Assembly: GCA_963377175.1 (NCBI GenBank) | Contig: CAUJNA010000595.1 | Location: 1-64,000 of the forward strand | Source of the DNA: Effrenium voratum | Taxonomy: Eukaryota > Sar > Dinophyceae > Suessiales > Symbiodiniaceae | Length of the DNA: 64,000 bases | Direction of reading: 5' to 3' | In this document: positions 44,897-54,500 of the stretch, in pieces | How positions within the stretch are numbered: the stretch's first letter is position 1 | Layout: the number at the start of each line of letters is the position of its first letter | The notes under the pieces: model-generated | Seen by the model: the letters and a program-made list of their open reading frames with translations, nothing else | Told to the model about the DNA's origin: nothing | The model's database searches: none | Made by a program: the position numbers and the translations under genes

Positions 44897-45694
44897 TCAT
44901 AGTTTCATCCGGAGGGACTGGAACATTTTGTGCCTTTCTAGATCAGCAAGGCTTTGCGACAACAAAAGGTTTTCACTACCTAATGTATCTATCGTTTTAC
45001 TTTGCTGGAGGATCTTCTGGTCCCGTGCGGAAATTTCTTGAATGGCCTCCTGCCTCAACCTTGACACTTTGGCTTCTGCGGCCGACCTTGTTTGTTGCGC
45101 TTCATGCCTAGCACGTTCAACATGGCTTACGGCTTCCTGTCTTAACAGATGGACATGGCCTTCAGCTTCCTGCCTCACCTGTTGAACATGGCCTTGAGCT
45201 TCCTGTTGAGAACGCTGTGCAACTTGTTCAGCTAATGCGGTCTGAGCACGAGCTCGTTCGACTGCTTGCTGGGCTTGGTGTGTCAGCTCCGTTGCCTGTT
45301 GTCTAAAGGTCTGTTCCCTTTGTTGCGCGACAGCTGCAACCTCCCCTAGCCTTTGTCGGGCCTCGTCCGCGGCTCGATGCTCGTGAAGAGCAACGTTGGC
45401 AGCCCGATCAGCAATGAGCGAAGCTTGATCGGCAGCACTCATGTCCCTAGATGGGTCGGGAGCAGGCACCTGTGGGCCATACACAAGGGGGGTTGCTGTA
45501 GAGTCTGAATCAGGTTCCTCTACTATGAGAGTCCTACGGGGAGGAGTCGCGTTGAGATCGCGGCTGCGAACATCTCTGCATGAGGATGGTCTGGAACCTA
45601 CGGGAACTACGGACATTGCGGGTACCGAAATATCACCGAGTTCAGGGTCTTCCTCACTAGGCTCTCCCCCACAAATTGACCTTGACCTACTCAC
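44897..45694 (-). CDS. Coiled-coil Gag-like protein of second element, intact 265-codon frame
   Basis: An uninterrupted frame from an ATG at 45,694 to a stop at 44,897. Residues 1-85 are Pro/Ser-rich with no structure. From about residue 90 to 255 it is a nearly continuous Ala/Gln/Arg/Glu-rich helix (AADEARQRLGEVAAVAQQRE, HVQQVRQEAEGHVHLLRQEA and similar), which would form a long coiled coil with repeated EAxxHV blocks of about 11 residues. Coiled-coil Gag N-termini occur in copia elements. Upstream frames (46,283-45,798; 46,884-46,141) look like the remainder of Gag, so the true start may lie upstream and this ATG may be internal. Whether it is expressed is unknown. Confidence 0.5.
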   Translation of the reverse strand: MSRSRSICGGEPSEEDPELGDISVPAMSVVPVGSRPSSCRDVRSRDLNATPPRRTLIVEEPDSDSTATPLVYGPQVPAPDPSRDMSAADQASLIADRAANVALHEHRAADEARQRLGEVAAVAQQREQTFRQQATELTHQAQQAVERARAQTALAEQVAQRSQQEAQGHVQQVRQEAEGHVHLLRQEAVSHVERARHEAQQTRSAAEAKVSRLRQEAIQEISARDQKILQQSKTIDTLGSENLLLSQSLADLERHKMFQSLRMKL

Positions 45695-45699
45695 GTATG

Positions 45700-46884
45700 G
45701 CGCCTCAAGCTGCGGCCGTGTGGAAACTTATTATACAACCGGTGTTGGAAACCGGTGCGCCTGCTGCGCTTGAGCTGCAGCCTCCGGCGATGCCACATCA
45801 ACGAAAAGGCCCGCGGCCGCCCCTTGCGCAATGGGGGCGGCGGCCAACTTCTTCGAGGTTCTCGGATTGGTCGAGCACTCTGGCAGGATGCAGAAGGCGT
45901 CGGTGCTGGTTGAGATACTCGTGGAGCTCGTCAAGGGCGTCGTAAAGCGCCCGACTGGCGTCTCTTCGCCCGACACCGATGCCCAGAGCGCCTGCGGCGG
46001 TGCGACACTCTTTGAGGACCGCGTTGTTATCGTCCACGATAACACACTCTCCCAACTGCGCTAAAGCTGCAGCCTTTCCGGATTGCCCAACTCGTTTCCA
46101 AGTCAGGACCACGTCTCCAAAAGGACGAGCCCCGAGGCTGTCAATGCTGTTGTTGCACACGTTGGAAAAATTGCCTGCGGCACGGAGCGTGTTCTCGCGA
46201 GTGTCTCGGGACTGGCAATAGCTGACAATACGGAACTCGATGGGGTAGTGGCTGCGGTAGATCTTGGAAATCACCTTGAGCACGCCTTCGGGGCTCCGGC
46301 AGCCTCAACAGAAATGCCGAGGGTGTTGCGCCAGTCCAAGCAAACCACAATGGGTTGTCACCCTGTCGCCGGAGACGGCACTTTTTGCAGCAGACGGTGA
46401 CTACTTGACCGGCAATTGTGGGACGTTGCGCCTCGCCTGTGGTGGTGGCGAGCGGGGGGTTCGCTTGCAAATGGACTTCGGCGGAGGTGGGATGGACCGC
46501 TGCACTTGGAGCTGCAGCCTTGTTGGTAGACACTGTTGTCGTTGACGACAAACTTGATGGGGTGTCAGGTTGTGCTGGCTGAGCCGGTGCGCTGGCCTGC
46601 CCTGCCGTGCCTTGAGCCCCGTTGCAGGGAGGTCTGGCGCGCAAACGTTGATTTTCGGTTGCCACCTTCTGCAGGATAGGCGGCGTTCGGCGGCGGCCTA
46701 GGGCAATGGTGCTTGAGGTGCCTGTAACTGCCGTCGGTGAAGTCGGCGTGCCATGCCAGGGAGCTTCGACGCAAGTCCGAAGCGTCCTCCCAGGCGTCCA
46801 ATAACAAACTTCTGCCTTGCCCAGCGGCCGAAAAGGCCGGAGCCGGCATTGGTCTTGAGCCAAACGGGCATTGCCATTCGACAT
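45700..46884 (-). pseudogene. N-terminal Gag region of second element
   Basis: Frames 46,884-46,141 (247 codons) and 46,283-45,798 (161 codons) overlap and appear to be one coding region split by a frameshift. The first is Pro/Ala/Thr-rich and contains VTVCCKKCRLRRQGDNPLWF, a possible start of a zinc-binding segment. The second contains WKRVGQSGKAAALAQLGECV and a helical stretch (SRALYDALDELHEYLNQHRR). The first ATG lies inside the terminal repeat. Confidence 0.5.
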
Positions 46885-46977
46885 TTATCAACATGTTCGA
46901 GCAGGCATCAAGGGGCCTCATGCAACGCATGTCACTGGGTACCTCTTTGAAACCCTAGGGGTCGTGAATTCTCAACT
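46845..46977 (-). repeat. 5' terminal repeat (LTR) of second element
   Basis: The minus strand starts AGTTGAGAATTCACGACCCC and ends CGTTTGGCTCAAGACCAATGCC. TTTGGCTCAAG (46,854-46,864) equals the last 11 bases of the DinoSL and lies only 9 bases from the end of the repeat. Confidence 0.75.
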
Positions 46978-47614
46978 GCAAAAGGGATAGGTGCTTGAAT
47001 TTAAGTTGCTCTTTAACCTGATGGCGCCGAGATGTTGGCCGCGTGCTCACAGCAAACACACATAGAAAGAATGTTAGAAGGGCAACCCTTGAACATTTTG
47101 CCAATCTGAGAGCATACAGTCAGCGTCCCTAGCATGACTGGGACCGCACCATCCGCACAGGGTGGTGGTATGGAAAACATTAACAGCCAGCATCATTGGC
47201 CACGCCCACGCACCAAATTGGCAAATCGAATGCGCACGAAGCGCGGCCCCTTGTCTCGCAGCGGCCAAACAAGGGATTACACTTCAGTAGGTTGCTGTTC
47301 GTTAACTACTCAGTTGCTTTCTACATGAACAGCCTATGTGGCGCATGCGCGGGGTCACGTGATGCTGGGGTAGCTTGCTGGCTTGATGAAAAACTGCCCC
47401 ATTTGGTGCGCTCATGGCGCTAGCTGGAGATATTGGCTGTGTGCTTCAAGAGTTTACGCTTACGGTTGCTGTTCGGCGCTAGCAGATTCACACCAAAGCT
47501 GCGAAGGGGCTGGCTGACTGTACGCTGAACATGTGGCCAAACAAGGAGTTACACTTTACTTGAAGCTGCACCAACGGTGCCAGTAGAATGCTGTCTTTCT
47601 GAAAGGTAGTCGAG
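46978..47614. other. Unique DNA with a duplicated phrase, no gene
   Basis: GCGGCCAAACAAGGGATTACACTTC near 47,261 recurs as GTGGCCAAACAAGGAGTTACACTTT near 47,532, each followed by a GCTG-rich stretch, indicating an old local duplication of about 270 bp. Confidence 0.4.
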
Positions 47615-48583
47615 TTGAGTTGCTTCGTGTTTACCGGAATTTGGTGTTGTTTGCTGCATTGTCCAATGTGTTTGTTTGTGTGTGCCTGGTGGCGGAGCGT
47701 TTCTGATACTGTTTGCCCAAAAACGGCAGCTTGTCCTTGGGGCGCACGTGCGCCTTACTTAGCAAGCGCACCTTGCCAATTGCAGTCATGGACTGCAGGA
47801 GCTGTGCCTTTGCGCAACGCCAACCCCCTGGCGCAAGACGAACTCTTCTACCCTATCACCGCGCCTATTTTACTTTGCTGCATACCTCAAACATCATGTG
47901 TCATGACCCCTCACAAGGTAAGCCGAAGGTCTGGGAAGCCTAAAGCCTGCAAAGTCTGCAGCCACAACTCAGAACAGGTTCTCTTGCGCTGCACCGATCG
48001 CCCTTGCACCGTACCAGTCGCACCCTTGCGCTACCAGTCGTACGTACACCGTACCAGTTCCCGTACCAGTCGCATCGCACCCTTGCACCGCACCAGTCGT
48101 ACCCTTGCACCGTATCACTCGTACCCTTGCATCGACCAGTCGTTCTTTTCCAGTCGTACCCTTGTACCGCACCAGTCGTACCATCATCGTCCCAGCGTTG
48201 GCAAGGGCCTCCAGAGCATGACTCTTAAAATGAATGAAAGAATGTCGACACACAAGAAAATGGTATTGTGTATACACATCTACCCCGAAGGTTCCACGCA
48301 GCCATCGGCCTTTTGGGAAAGGCAAGTTGGACACACCGAGTCCTCGTTCACTGACACTGGCAGGAGCACACCCGGCGCAGACCCCGCAGTGCTGGACTGG
48401 ATCACTGGGAAGGAAGCGCTCCTCGGCGAACGGATGACGGCGTTGGAAGAAGTTGAACACCCAAGGATTGTTCTTGCCCCGGCCCTGCTTCCACCTAATA
48501 CCGAAACACAGCCCTCCAAATCATCAAGCGTGCGTGAATCATTCGCGTTCAGACAAGCAAGTCGGGGGCTGCTTGCGCTATGA
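47615..48583 (+). CDS. Open frame of 322 codons, hypothetical
   Basis: The longest open frame outside the retroelements and microsatellites. The N-terminal part is Cys-rich without pattern. Around residues 95-130 it reads KACKVCSHNSEQVLLRC, a CxxC with basic flanks. Residues 125-195 are translated from a 22-bp tandem repeat (CACCGTACCAGTCGTACCC units). The C-terminal part (AVLDWITGKEALLGERMTAL) looks helical. The repeat keeps the frame open by chance (mixed units), and no family is recognised, so it may well be non-coding. Confidence 0.2.
   Translation: MSCFVFTGIWCCLLHCPMCLFVCAWWRSVSDTVCPKTAACPWGARAPYLASAPCQLQSWTAGAVPLRNANPLAQDELFYPITAPILLCCIPQTSCVMTPHKVSRRSGKPKACKVCSHNSEQVLLRCTDRPCTVPVAPLRYQSYVHRTSSRTSRIAPLHRTSRTLAPYHSYPCIDQSFFSSRTLVPHQSYHHRPSVGKGLQSMTLKMNERMSTHKKMVLCIHIYPEGSTQPSAFWERQVGHTESSFTDTGRSTPGADPAVLDWITGKEALLGERMTALEEVEHPRIVLAPALLPPNTETQPSKSSSVRESFAFRQASRGLLAL
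48000..48190. repeat. About 22-bp imperfect tandem repeat
   Basis: Eight or nine loosely spaced units of CACCGTACCAGTCGTACCC followed by TTG. CCAGTCGTACC is the most constant part. Confidence 0.75.
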
Positions 48584-48769
48584 AAAGCCATCTCACCAGA
48601 GTCCCTGCCAGGCAGGGGCAACCGCGTCGGGTATCCTTAAGGAGCACCATATGCTTCTGCACACATGTTCAGCCCAGGCGCCTTTCACTAAGCAGCTTCT
48701 TGGTGCATTCACTACCCCCTGCTCTCCTGAAAAGAACCGCTCCGTTGACTCGGCAGCCCGAATGGTGTG
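48584..48769. other. Short unique stretch
   Basis: No gene was seen. Confidence 0.3.
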
Positions 48770-49060
48770 TTTGTGGGTGTAGGCGCGGGCGCTCGGATGT
48801 GGGTGGGTGAGTGTGCGTGGGCGAGGCGAGCGTGTTGGGCGGCGCAAGCGGGCGAACAGCGCGCGTGCTTGTGGCGCGCGCGCACGTGGGTGGGGCGCGG
48901 GCACGAGTGCGGGTGTGTGTGTGTGTGTCTCCGTCTGAGCGCGCGCGCCTCTGGCGCACGCACGTGTCTGAGCGTCTCTGCGCGTGCCTGCGTTCGCGTG
49001 TGTGAGCGTGCGCGCGCGTGAGCGTGCGTGTGCGCGCGCCATGGCGTGGGCGTGAGCTTT
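48770..49060. repeat. GC/GT alternating purine-pyrimidine tract
   Basis: Dense GTGTG/GCGCGC phrases on the plus strand (for example GTGTGTGTGTGTGTC near 48,913 and many GCGCGC runs). This is low-complexity DNA of the type that can adopt a left-handed helix. Frames open across it on both strands are artefacts of composition. Confidence 0.7.
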
Positions 49061-49635
49061 GGGGCACGGGTTGGGGCGTGGCCGTAGCCTATGGCGTGGT
49101 TCTCGGTGTAGGCTTTGCTTCGCTTCTCCCCGAACTACACGAGCGCAAAGAAATGAGACAGCTGCGGCGCACAGAAACTACAGAAGCGTTCTTCTACATT
49201 GCGTGCGTGTGATGCTGCTACACAAAATCAGTATCTTGGGGCATAGTGCTCTGTGACTAACCTCAGCCTGCAGCAGCAACAAACAGGCAGTTTCTGTACT
49301 AATGTCTTCTTACTTGGCGCACATGCTCACAGTGTCCTCATCTGCTCTTCAGGGCTGCTGCTGCAGTAATTATTGTCTACACACAGACACACGCATGGGT
49401 ACCTTGGTATTGAAGAATCTGGGGGCGTTTCTAAGTGTTCACCCCCCATCTGATTTCAAGCTCGGGCAAAAACTCCACCGAAACAATGCCACGTCCTTGA
49501 CCAAGAACGCGGCTGCAAGCGGCGCCACTTACTTGACTGACGCTTTATGACCGTGTGGAAATACAATCCTGGTCACGTCTTTACACAGACACGCACGCAC
49601 GGGTACCTTGGTAGAATCTGTGTGTTTCTGAGTGT
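49061..49635. other. Unique DNA, no gene seen
   Basis: CACACAGACACACGCA occurs at 49,380 and a variant at 49,583, each followed by GGGTACCTTGGTA, a local duplication of about 200 bp. Confidence 0.4.
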
Positions 49636-49980
49636 GCACGGGGGGAAGAAGAGGGGAAAGGGGGCAAAGATCTCAAGGGGGGAGCAAAGATCTTAGGGGG
49701 GAAAAGGGCAACGATCTTACTTAGGTGGGGAGAGGGGGAAAGGCGGGAGGAGATCTTAGGAGGACGAAGCAGGAAAAGATGTTGGGGGAAGGGGGGGGAG
49801 AGGATCTTCGGGGGGGAAGTCACAGGAAGAAAAGATCTTAGGGTGGCAAGTCGGAATACGATCTTAGGATGAGGGGCGGAGGGGGGAAAGATCTTAGTGG
49901 GGGGAAAGGTGGGAAAAGATCTTAGGGGGGAAAAGGGGGGGGGACAGACCTAGGAGGGGAAAGGGGGGAAAAGGTTTACC
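49636..49980 (+). repeat. G/A-rich tract with repeated GATCTTAGG
   Basis: More than ten irregular units of AAAGATCTTAGG followed by GGGGAAAAGGGGGAAA. The plus strand is nearly all purine except the CTT of each unit. Runs of four or more G recur throughout. Confidence 0.85.
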
Positions 49981-50004
49981 AGCTAATTGCAGGCGGGCAA
50001 CCTC

Positions 50005-50435
50005 AAGAAAGTGTGTGTGTGTGTGTGTGTGCCCGGGTCTGTGTGTGTGTGTCTGTGCGCGTGTCAGTGAGTGTGTGTGGGTGTGTTTGTGTACGTGTGT
50101 CTGTGTGTGCCTGTGTCTGTGTGTGTCTGTGTGTGTGTGTGTCTGTGCGTGTCTGTGTGTGTGGGGGCGCGGGGTTAGGGGTGTGAGAGGCTAATTGCGT
50201 GAGATGGGCGCGCGGGTTTGGGTGTGGGTGGGTGTGGGTGTGTGGTTTGGGCGCGCGGGTGGGTGTCTGCGGGCGAGGGCGGGGGTGGGTGTGGGGGCAG
50301 GTCTGGGTGTGTCTGTGTCTGTGCGCGCGCACTTTGTCTGTGTCTGGTGTCTGTGCCTGTGTTTGCGTGTGTGTCTGTGTCCGTCTGCAGGTGTGTGTGT
50401 GTGTGGGTGTGTGTGGAGCTCCTGCTGGCTTAGGA
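50005..50435. repeat. GT-rich low-complexity tract
   Basis: (GT)n interspersed with CTGTGTC and GGGTGTGG phrases. The same type as 48,770-49,060 and 62,730-63,410. Confidence 0.85.
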
Positions 50436-50439
50436 GAAT

Positions 50440-51590
50440 GACTGAGGCAAGTTGTATGGATGCAAGATTGTCTTTTCGGCGGCTCGCCTTGACAAACAAT
50501 ATTATGGAAACGCGCTGTGCTCACTGCCTCACAGCGCTTGAAACCTAGTCGAAGGCTGGAGATTGCACATGCTTTCTCTGGTTATCATGCAGTTGCTGCA
50601 CCAAGCACAAGCGAAAATCCACTAACCCGCGCTGTCGAATTTCGGAGCATACGAGTGGAGTCATCCTGGAGGCTCGGAGCACGCAGTTGGAGTCGCAATG
50701 TATCTTCGAAAGTGTGTTCAAAGAGCATAACGTTCGGCGCATGCTTGCCGTGCCAGATGAATACCAGGGCAGAGCGCTGGGGACGTCGATTTCTGCTTCG
50801 TCGCGGTATACGCATGGGTGCAAGCAAAAACAGAAGCAGAACAAGATTACAAGGCTTTGGCCGCTTGTCTCTTCTCTCATATCGAAGCTACCGCACAGGT
50901 GCGCGCCAATGCTTTTCAGCGTGCGCGACGGCTAGAACGGCTAATCCCTGGCGCGGGCGGCGGAGCCGGAGAACAGCAACGGGGAATCTTCTGAAGAGCA
51001 ACATCTGTGTTCGGTCAACTCCTTTAGCGCTCCAGGGCAGACCTATGTTGGAACACACCGATGCTTCTCTTGATAGATCATCCTTCAAAAAATATCCTCG
51101 GCGGATCGTTGTCACTTCATCCTCTTGATAGATCCATCTGGATCGTTGTCACTTCATCCTCGGCGGCGGGGCCGTGTCCACGCGATGGGTATGTCCTCTG
51201 CGGGACCTGGCGCATCACCACTTTCTTCTTCAGCACAGTCTCGCGGTGTCGGGGGCGGTGTTGCGCTCAGCGGCGCTAAGCTGCAAAGAGTCCGAGGCCC
51301 AGGTAAGCAAGATCACACGCCAGTCAACATTGTCTTTCAGCGCAAGTCAGTTTTTACTGCAGCCCTCCCCTGAGCGCCTCAAACTTTTGCGCAGGAAACA
51401 AGAACCACACCCGCAAGACACAGCGGCTGCCATTCTGCAACAGGCAGTTCGGGCGGCAATACCGCAGACTCGACGCATGCGTAGGCCAGATACTTTGGCT
51501 GCTCTGCAGTATCGAAAAGAAATCCGCCGACCATTTCTCTAAAAAGGGGAGGCGCACGGGAAGGGTGGTTGGCACATAAGTATAACCAAA
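50440..51590 (+). pseudogene. Decayed plus-strand coding region, function unknown
   Basis: Coherent protein-like stretches appear in changing plus frames: FESVFKEHNVRRMLAVPDEY (about 50,706-50,765), YKALAACLFSHIEATAQVRA (about 50,850-50,905) and RAAIPQTRRMRRPDTLAALQ (about 51,450-51,510). Open frames on both strands reach 203 codons but none spans these segments. A 60-bp duplication (GGATCGTTGTCACTTCATCC at about 51,103 and 51,140) lies in the middle. No family was recognised. Confidence 0.25.
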
Positions 51591-51594
51591 GTTT

Positions 51595-54500
51595 CATCCT
51601 CATCAGCATCATCAGCTACGATGGTTATCATCACAGTCATCGTCATCATCCTCATCCTTATCATCATCTCTTTCTTCTTCTCTCATCCTTATCATCATTA
51701 TCATCATGGTCATCATCATCTCTTATTCGGCAACGTTAGACATCCTTGGCAATGCAAAGGATGCGATGATGATAGTTATCAAGGAACAAGTAGAGATGCA
51801 GAGGATGTTATGATAGTTGTCATGACCATTATCATCATGGTCGTCGTCGTCTTTTATCAGGCAGCATTGGTGACGCAGAGGGTGCTACGATGATAGTTAT
51901 CATCACAGCCGTCATCTAATATCTTATTATGTATAGAAATCAAAAGGTACGTTAGACATCCTGGGCAATGCAAAGGATGCGATGATGACAGTTATCAAGG
52001 AACAAGTAGAGATGCAGAGGGTGTTGCGATGATTGCTGTCATGACGCGGATGATAACGACCCTCACGCCCGTGCCATTATCATCATGGTGGTCGTCATCT
52101 CTTATCAGGCAGCATTGGTGATGCAGAGGGTGCTACGATGATAGCTATCATCACAGCCGTTAGTGTCGCCAAGGATGCTACGATGATGGTTATCATCCTT
52201 GTCATCATCTTTATCATCATCTGATCATCACCTAGCATCATCGAATATCTGACTATATATAGACATCAAAAGGGACGTTAGACATCCTTGGCAATGCAAA
52301 GGATGCGATGCTGATAGCTATTGAGGAACAAGTAGATATGCAGAGGATGTTGTGATGATAGTCGTCATCACGCGGATGATAACGATCATCACGCCCGTGG
52401 CACTATCATTGTTGTCGTCGTCATCTCTTATCAGGCAGCATTGGTGATGCCAAGGATGCTACGATGATAGTTATCATCCTTGTCATCATCTTTGTCATCA
52501 TCCGATCATCACCTAGCATCATCTAATATCGTATTATAAACAGAAATCAAAAAGGGACGTTAGACATCCTTGGCAATGCAAAGGATGCGATGATGACAGT
52601 TATCAAGGAACAAGTAGACACGCAGAGGGTGTTGTGATGATAGTTGTCATGACGCGCATGATAACGATCATCACGCCCGTGCCACTATCATCATGGTCGT
52701 CGTTATCTCTTATCAGGCAGCATTGGTGATGCAGAGGATGCTGCGGTGACAGTTATCAGGACAATCATCAGCATCATCCTTATCATCATCGTGATGATGG
52801 TCATCATCCTCATCGTCCTTCTCATCGTCATCATCATGGCGGTCATCATCATCTCTTTCTTGTTCTCTTATCCTTGTCATCATTATCATCATGGTCATCA
52901 TCATCTCTTATTCGGCAGCGTCGCTGATGCAGAAGATGTCACGATGATAGTTATCATCACAGCCGTTAGTGATGCCAAGGATGCTACTATGATGGTTATC
53001 ATCCTTGTCATCATCTGTATCATCATCTGATCATCACCTAGCATCATCTAGTATCTTAGTATATACAGAAATCAAAAGGGACGTTAGACGTCCTTGGCAA
53101 TGCAAAGGATGCGACGATGATAGTTATCAAGGAACAAGTAGAGATGCAGAGGATGTTGATGATGATAACGATCATCACGCCCGTGCAACTATCACCTTGG
53201 TCGTCGTCATCTCTTATCAGGCAGCATTGGTGATGCAGCGGATGCTGCGATGATCGTTATCATGACAGTCATCCATTGCCCAATTGTTCAGTGGCATCCT
53301 TGTCTTTTTCTGGCGGCTTTTTGTCAGGGAAAGCACCTCAAATACATATTTTTTAGTTTGAGGTGTGGGAGACTTTGTTTTGGGCTGCGTCATCGTCGTC
53401 ATCATCACCATCATCCCTCTCCTCATCATCATGATGGTCATCATCATCTTTTTCTTATTCTCTTACCCTTCTCGAATTTATCATCATGGTCATCATCATC
53501 TCTTATTCGGCAGCGTTGCTGATGCAGAAGATGATACGCTGAAAGTTATCATCACAGCCGTTAGTGATGCCAAGGATGCAACAATGATATAGTTATCATC
53601 CTTGTCATCATCTGTATCCTCATCCGACCATCATCTAGCATCATCAAATATCTTGTTACACATCTTTATTGATGTATAGAAATCAAAAGGGACGTTAGAC
53701 ATCCTTGGCAATGCAAAGGAAGCGATGATGATAGTTATCAAGGAACAAGTAGAGATGCAGAGGGTGTTGTGATGATAGTTGTCATGACCCGGATGATAAC
53801 GATCATCACGCCCGCGCGTGCCATTGTTTGTCATCATGGTCGTCGACATCTCTTATCAAGCAGCATTGGTGATGCAGAGGATGCTACGACAACAGTTATC
53901 ATCACAGCCGATAGTGATGCCAAGAATGCTACGATGATAGTTATCATCCTTGTCATCATCTTTATACTCATCTGATCATCACCTAGCATCATCTAACATC
54001 TTATTATCTACAGAAATCAAAAGGGACGTTAGACATCCTTGGCAATGCAAAGGACGTTAGACATCCTTGGCAATGCAAAGGGGCGATGATGATGGTTATC
54101 AAGGAACAAGTAGACACGCAGAGGGTGTTGCGATGATAGTTGTCATGACGCGCATGATAACGATCATCACGCCCGCGCGTGCCATTGTTTGTCATCATGG
54201 TCGTCGTCATCTCTTATCAAACATTGGTGATGCAGAGGATGCTGCGATGACAGTTATCAGGACAATCATCAGCATCATCCTTATCATCATCGTGATGATG
54301 GTCATCATCCTCATCGTCCTTCTCATCGTCATCATCATGATGGTCATCATCATCTCTTTCTTGTTCTCTTATCCTTGTCATCATTATCATCATGGTCATC
54401 ATCATCTCTTATTCGGCAGCGTTGCTGATGCAGAAGATGATACGCTGAAAGTTTTCATCACAGCCGTTAGTGATGCCAAGGATGCTACTTTCATGGTTAT

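Larger units (their letters stand above)
42251..46977 (-). mobile_element. Compact copia-derived element with 133-bp terminal repeats, minus strand
   Basis: Two 133-bp direct repeats (42,251-42,383 and 46,845-46,977), about 89% identical by eye, bound a minus-strand unit with coiled-coil Gag, a methyltransferase-like domain, RT catalytic core, and RNase H with the copia C-terminal tail. GGGGAGGGGAG (minus strand, 42,384-42,394) abuts the inner edge of the downstream repeat as a polypurine tract should. No protease or integrase was recognised and the RT lacks its N-terminal half. At 4.7 kb it is probably a non-autonomous deletion derivative. No target-site duplication was seen. Confidence 0.75.

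Noticed and set aside
50003..50524. 173-codon minus-strand frame rich in Thr-His
   Set aside because: Translation of a (CA)n-type tract.
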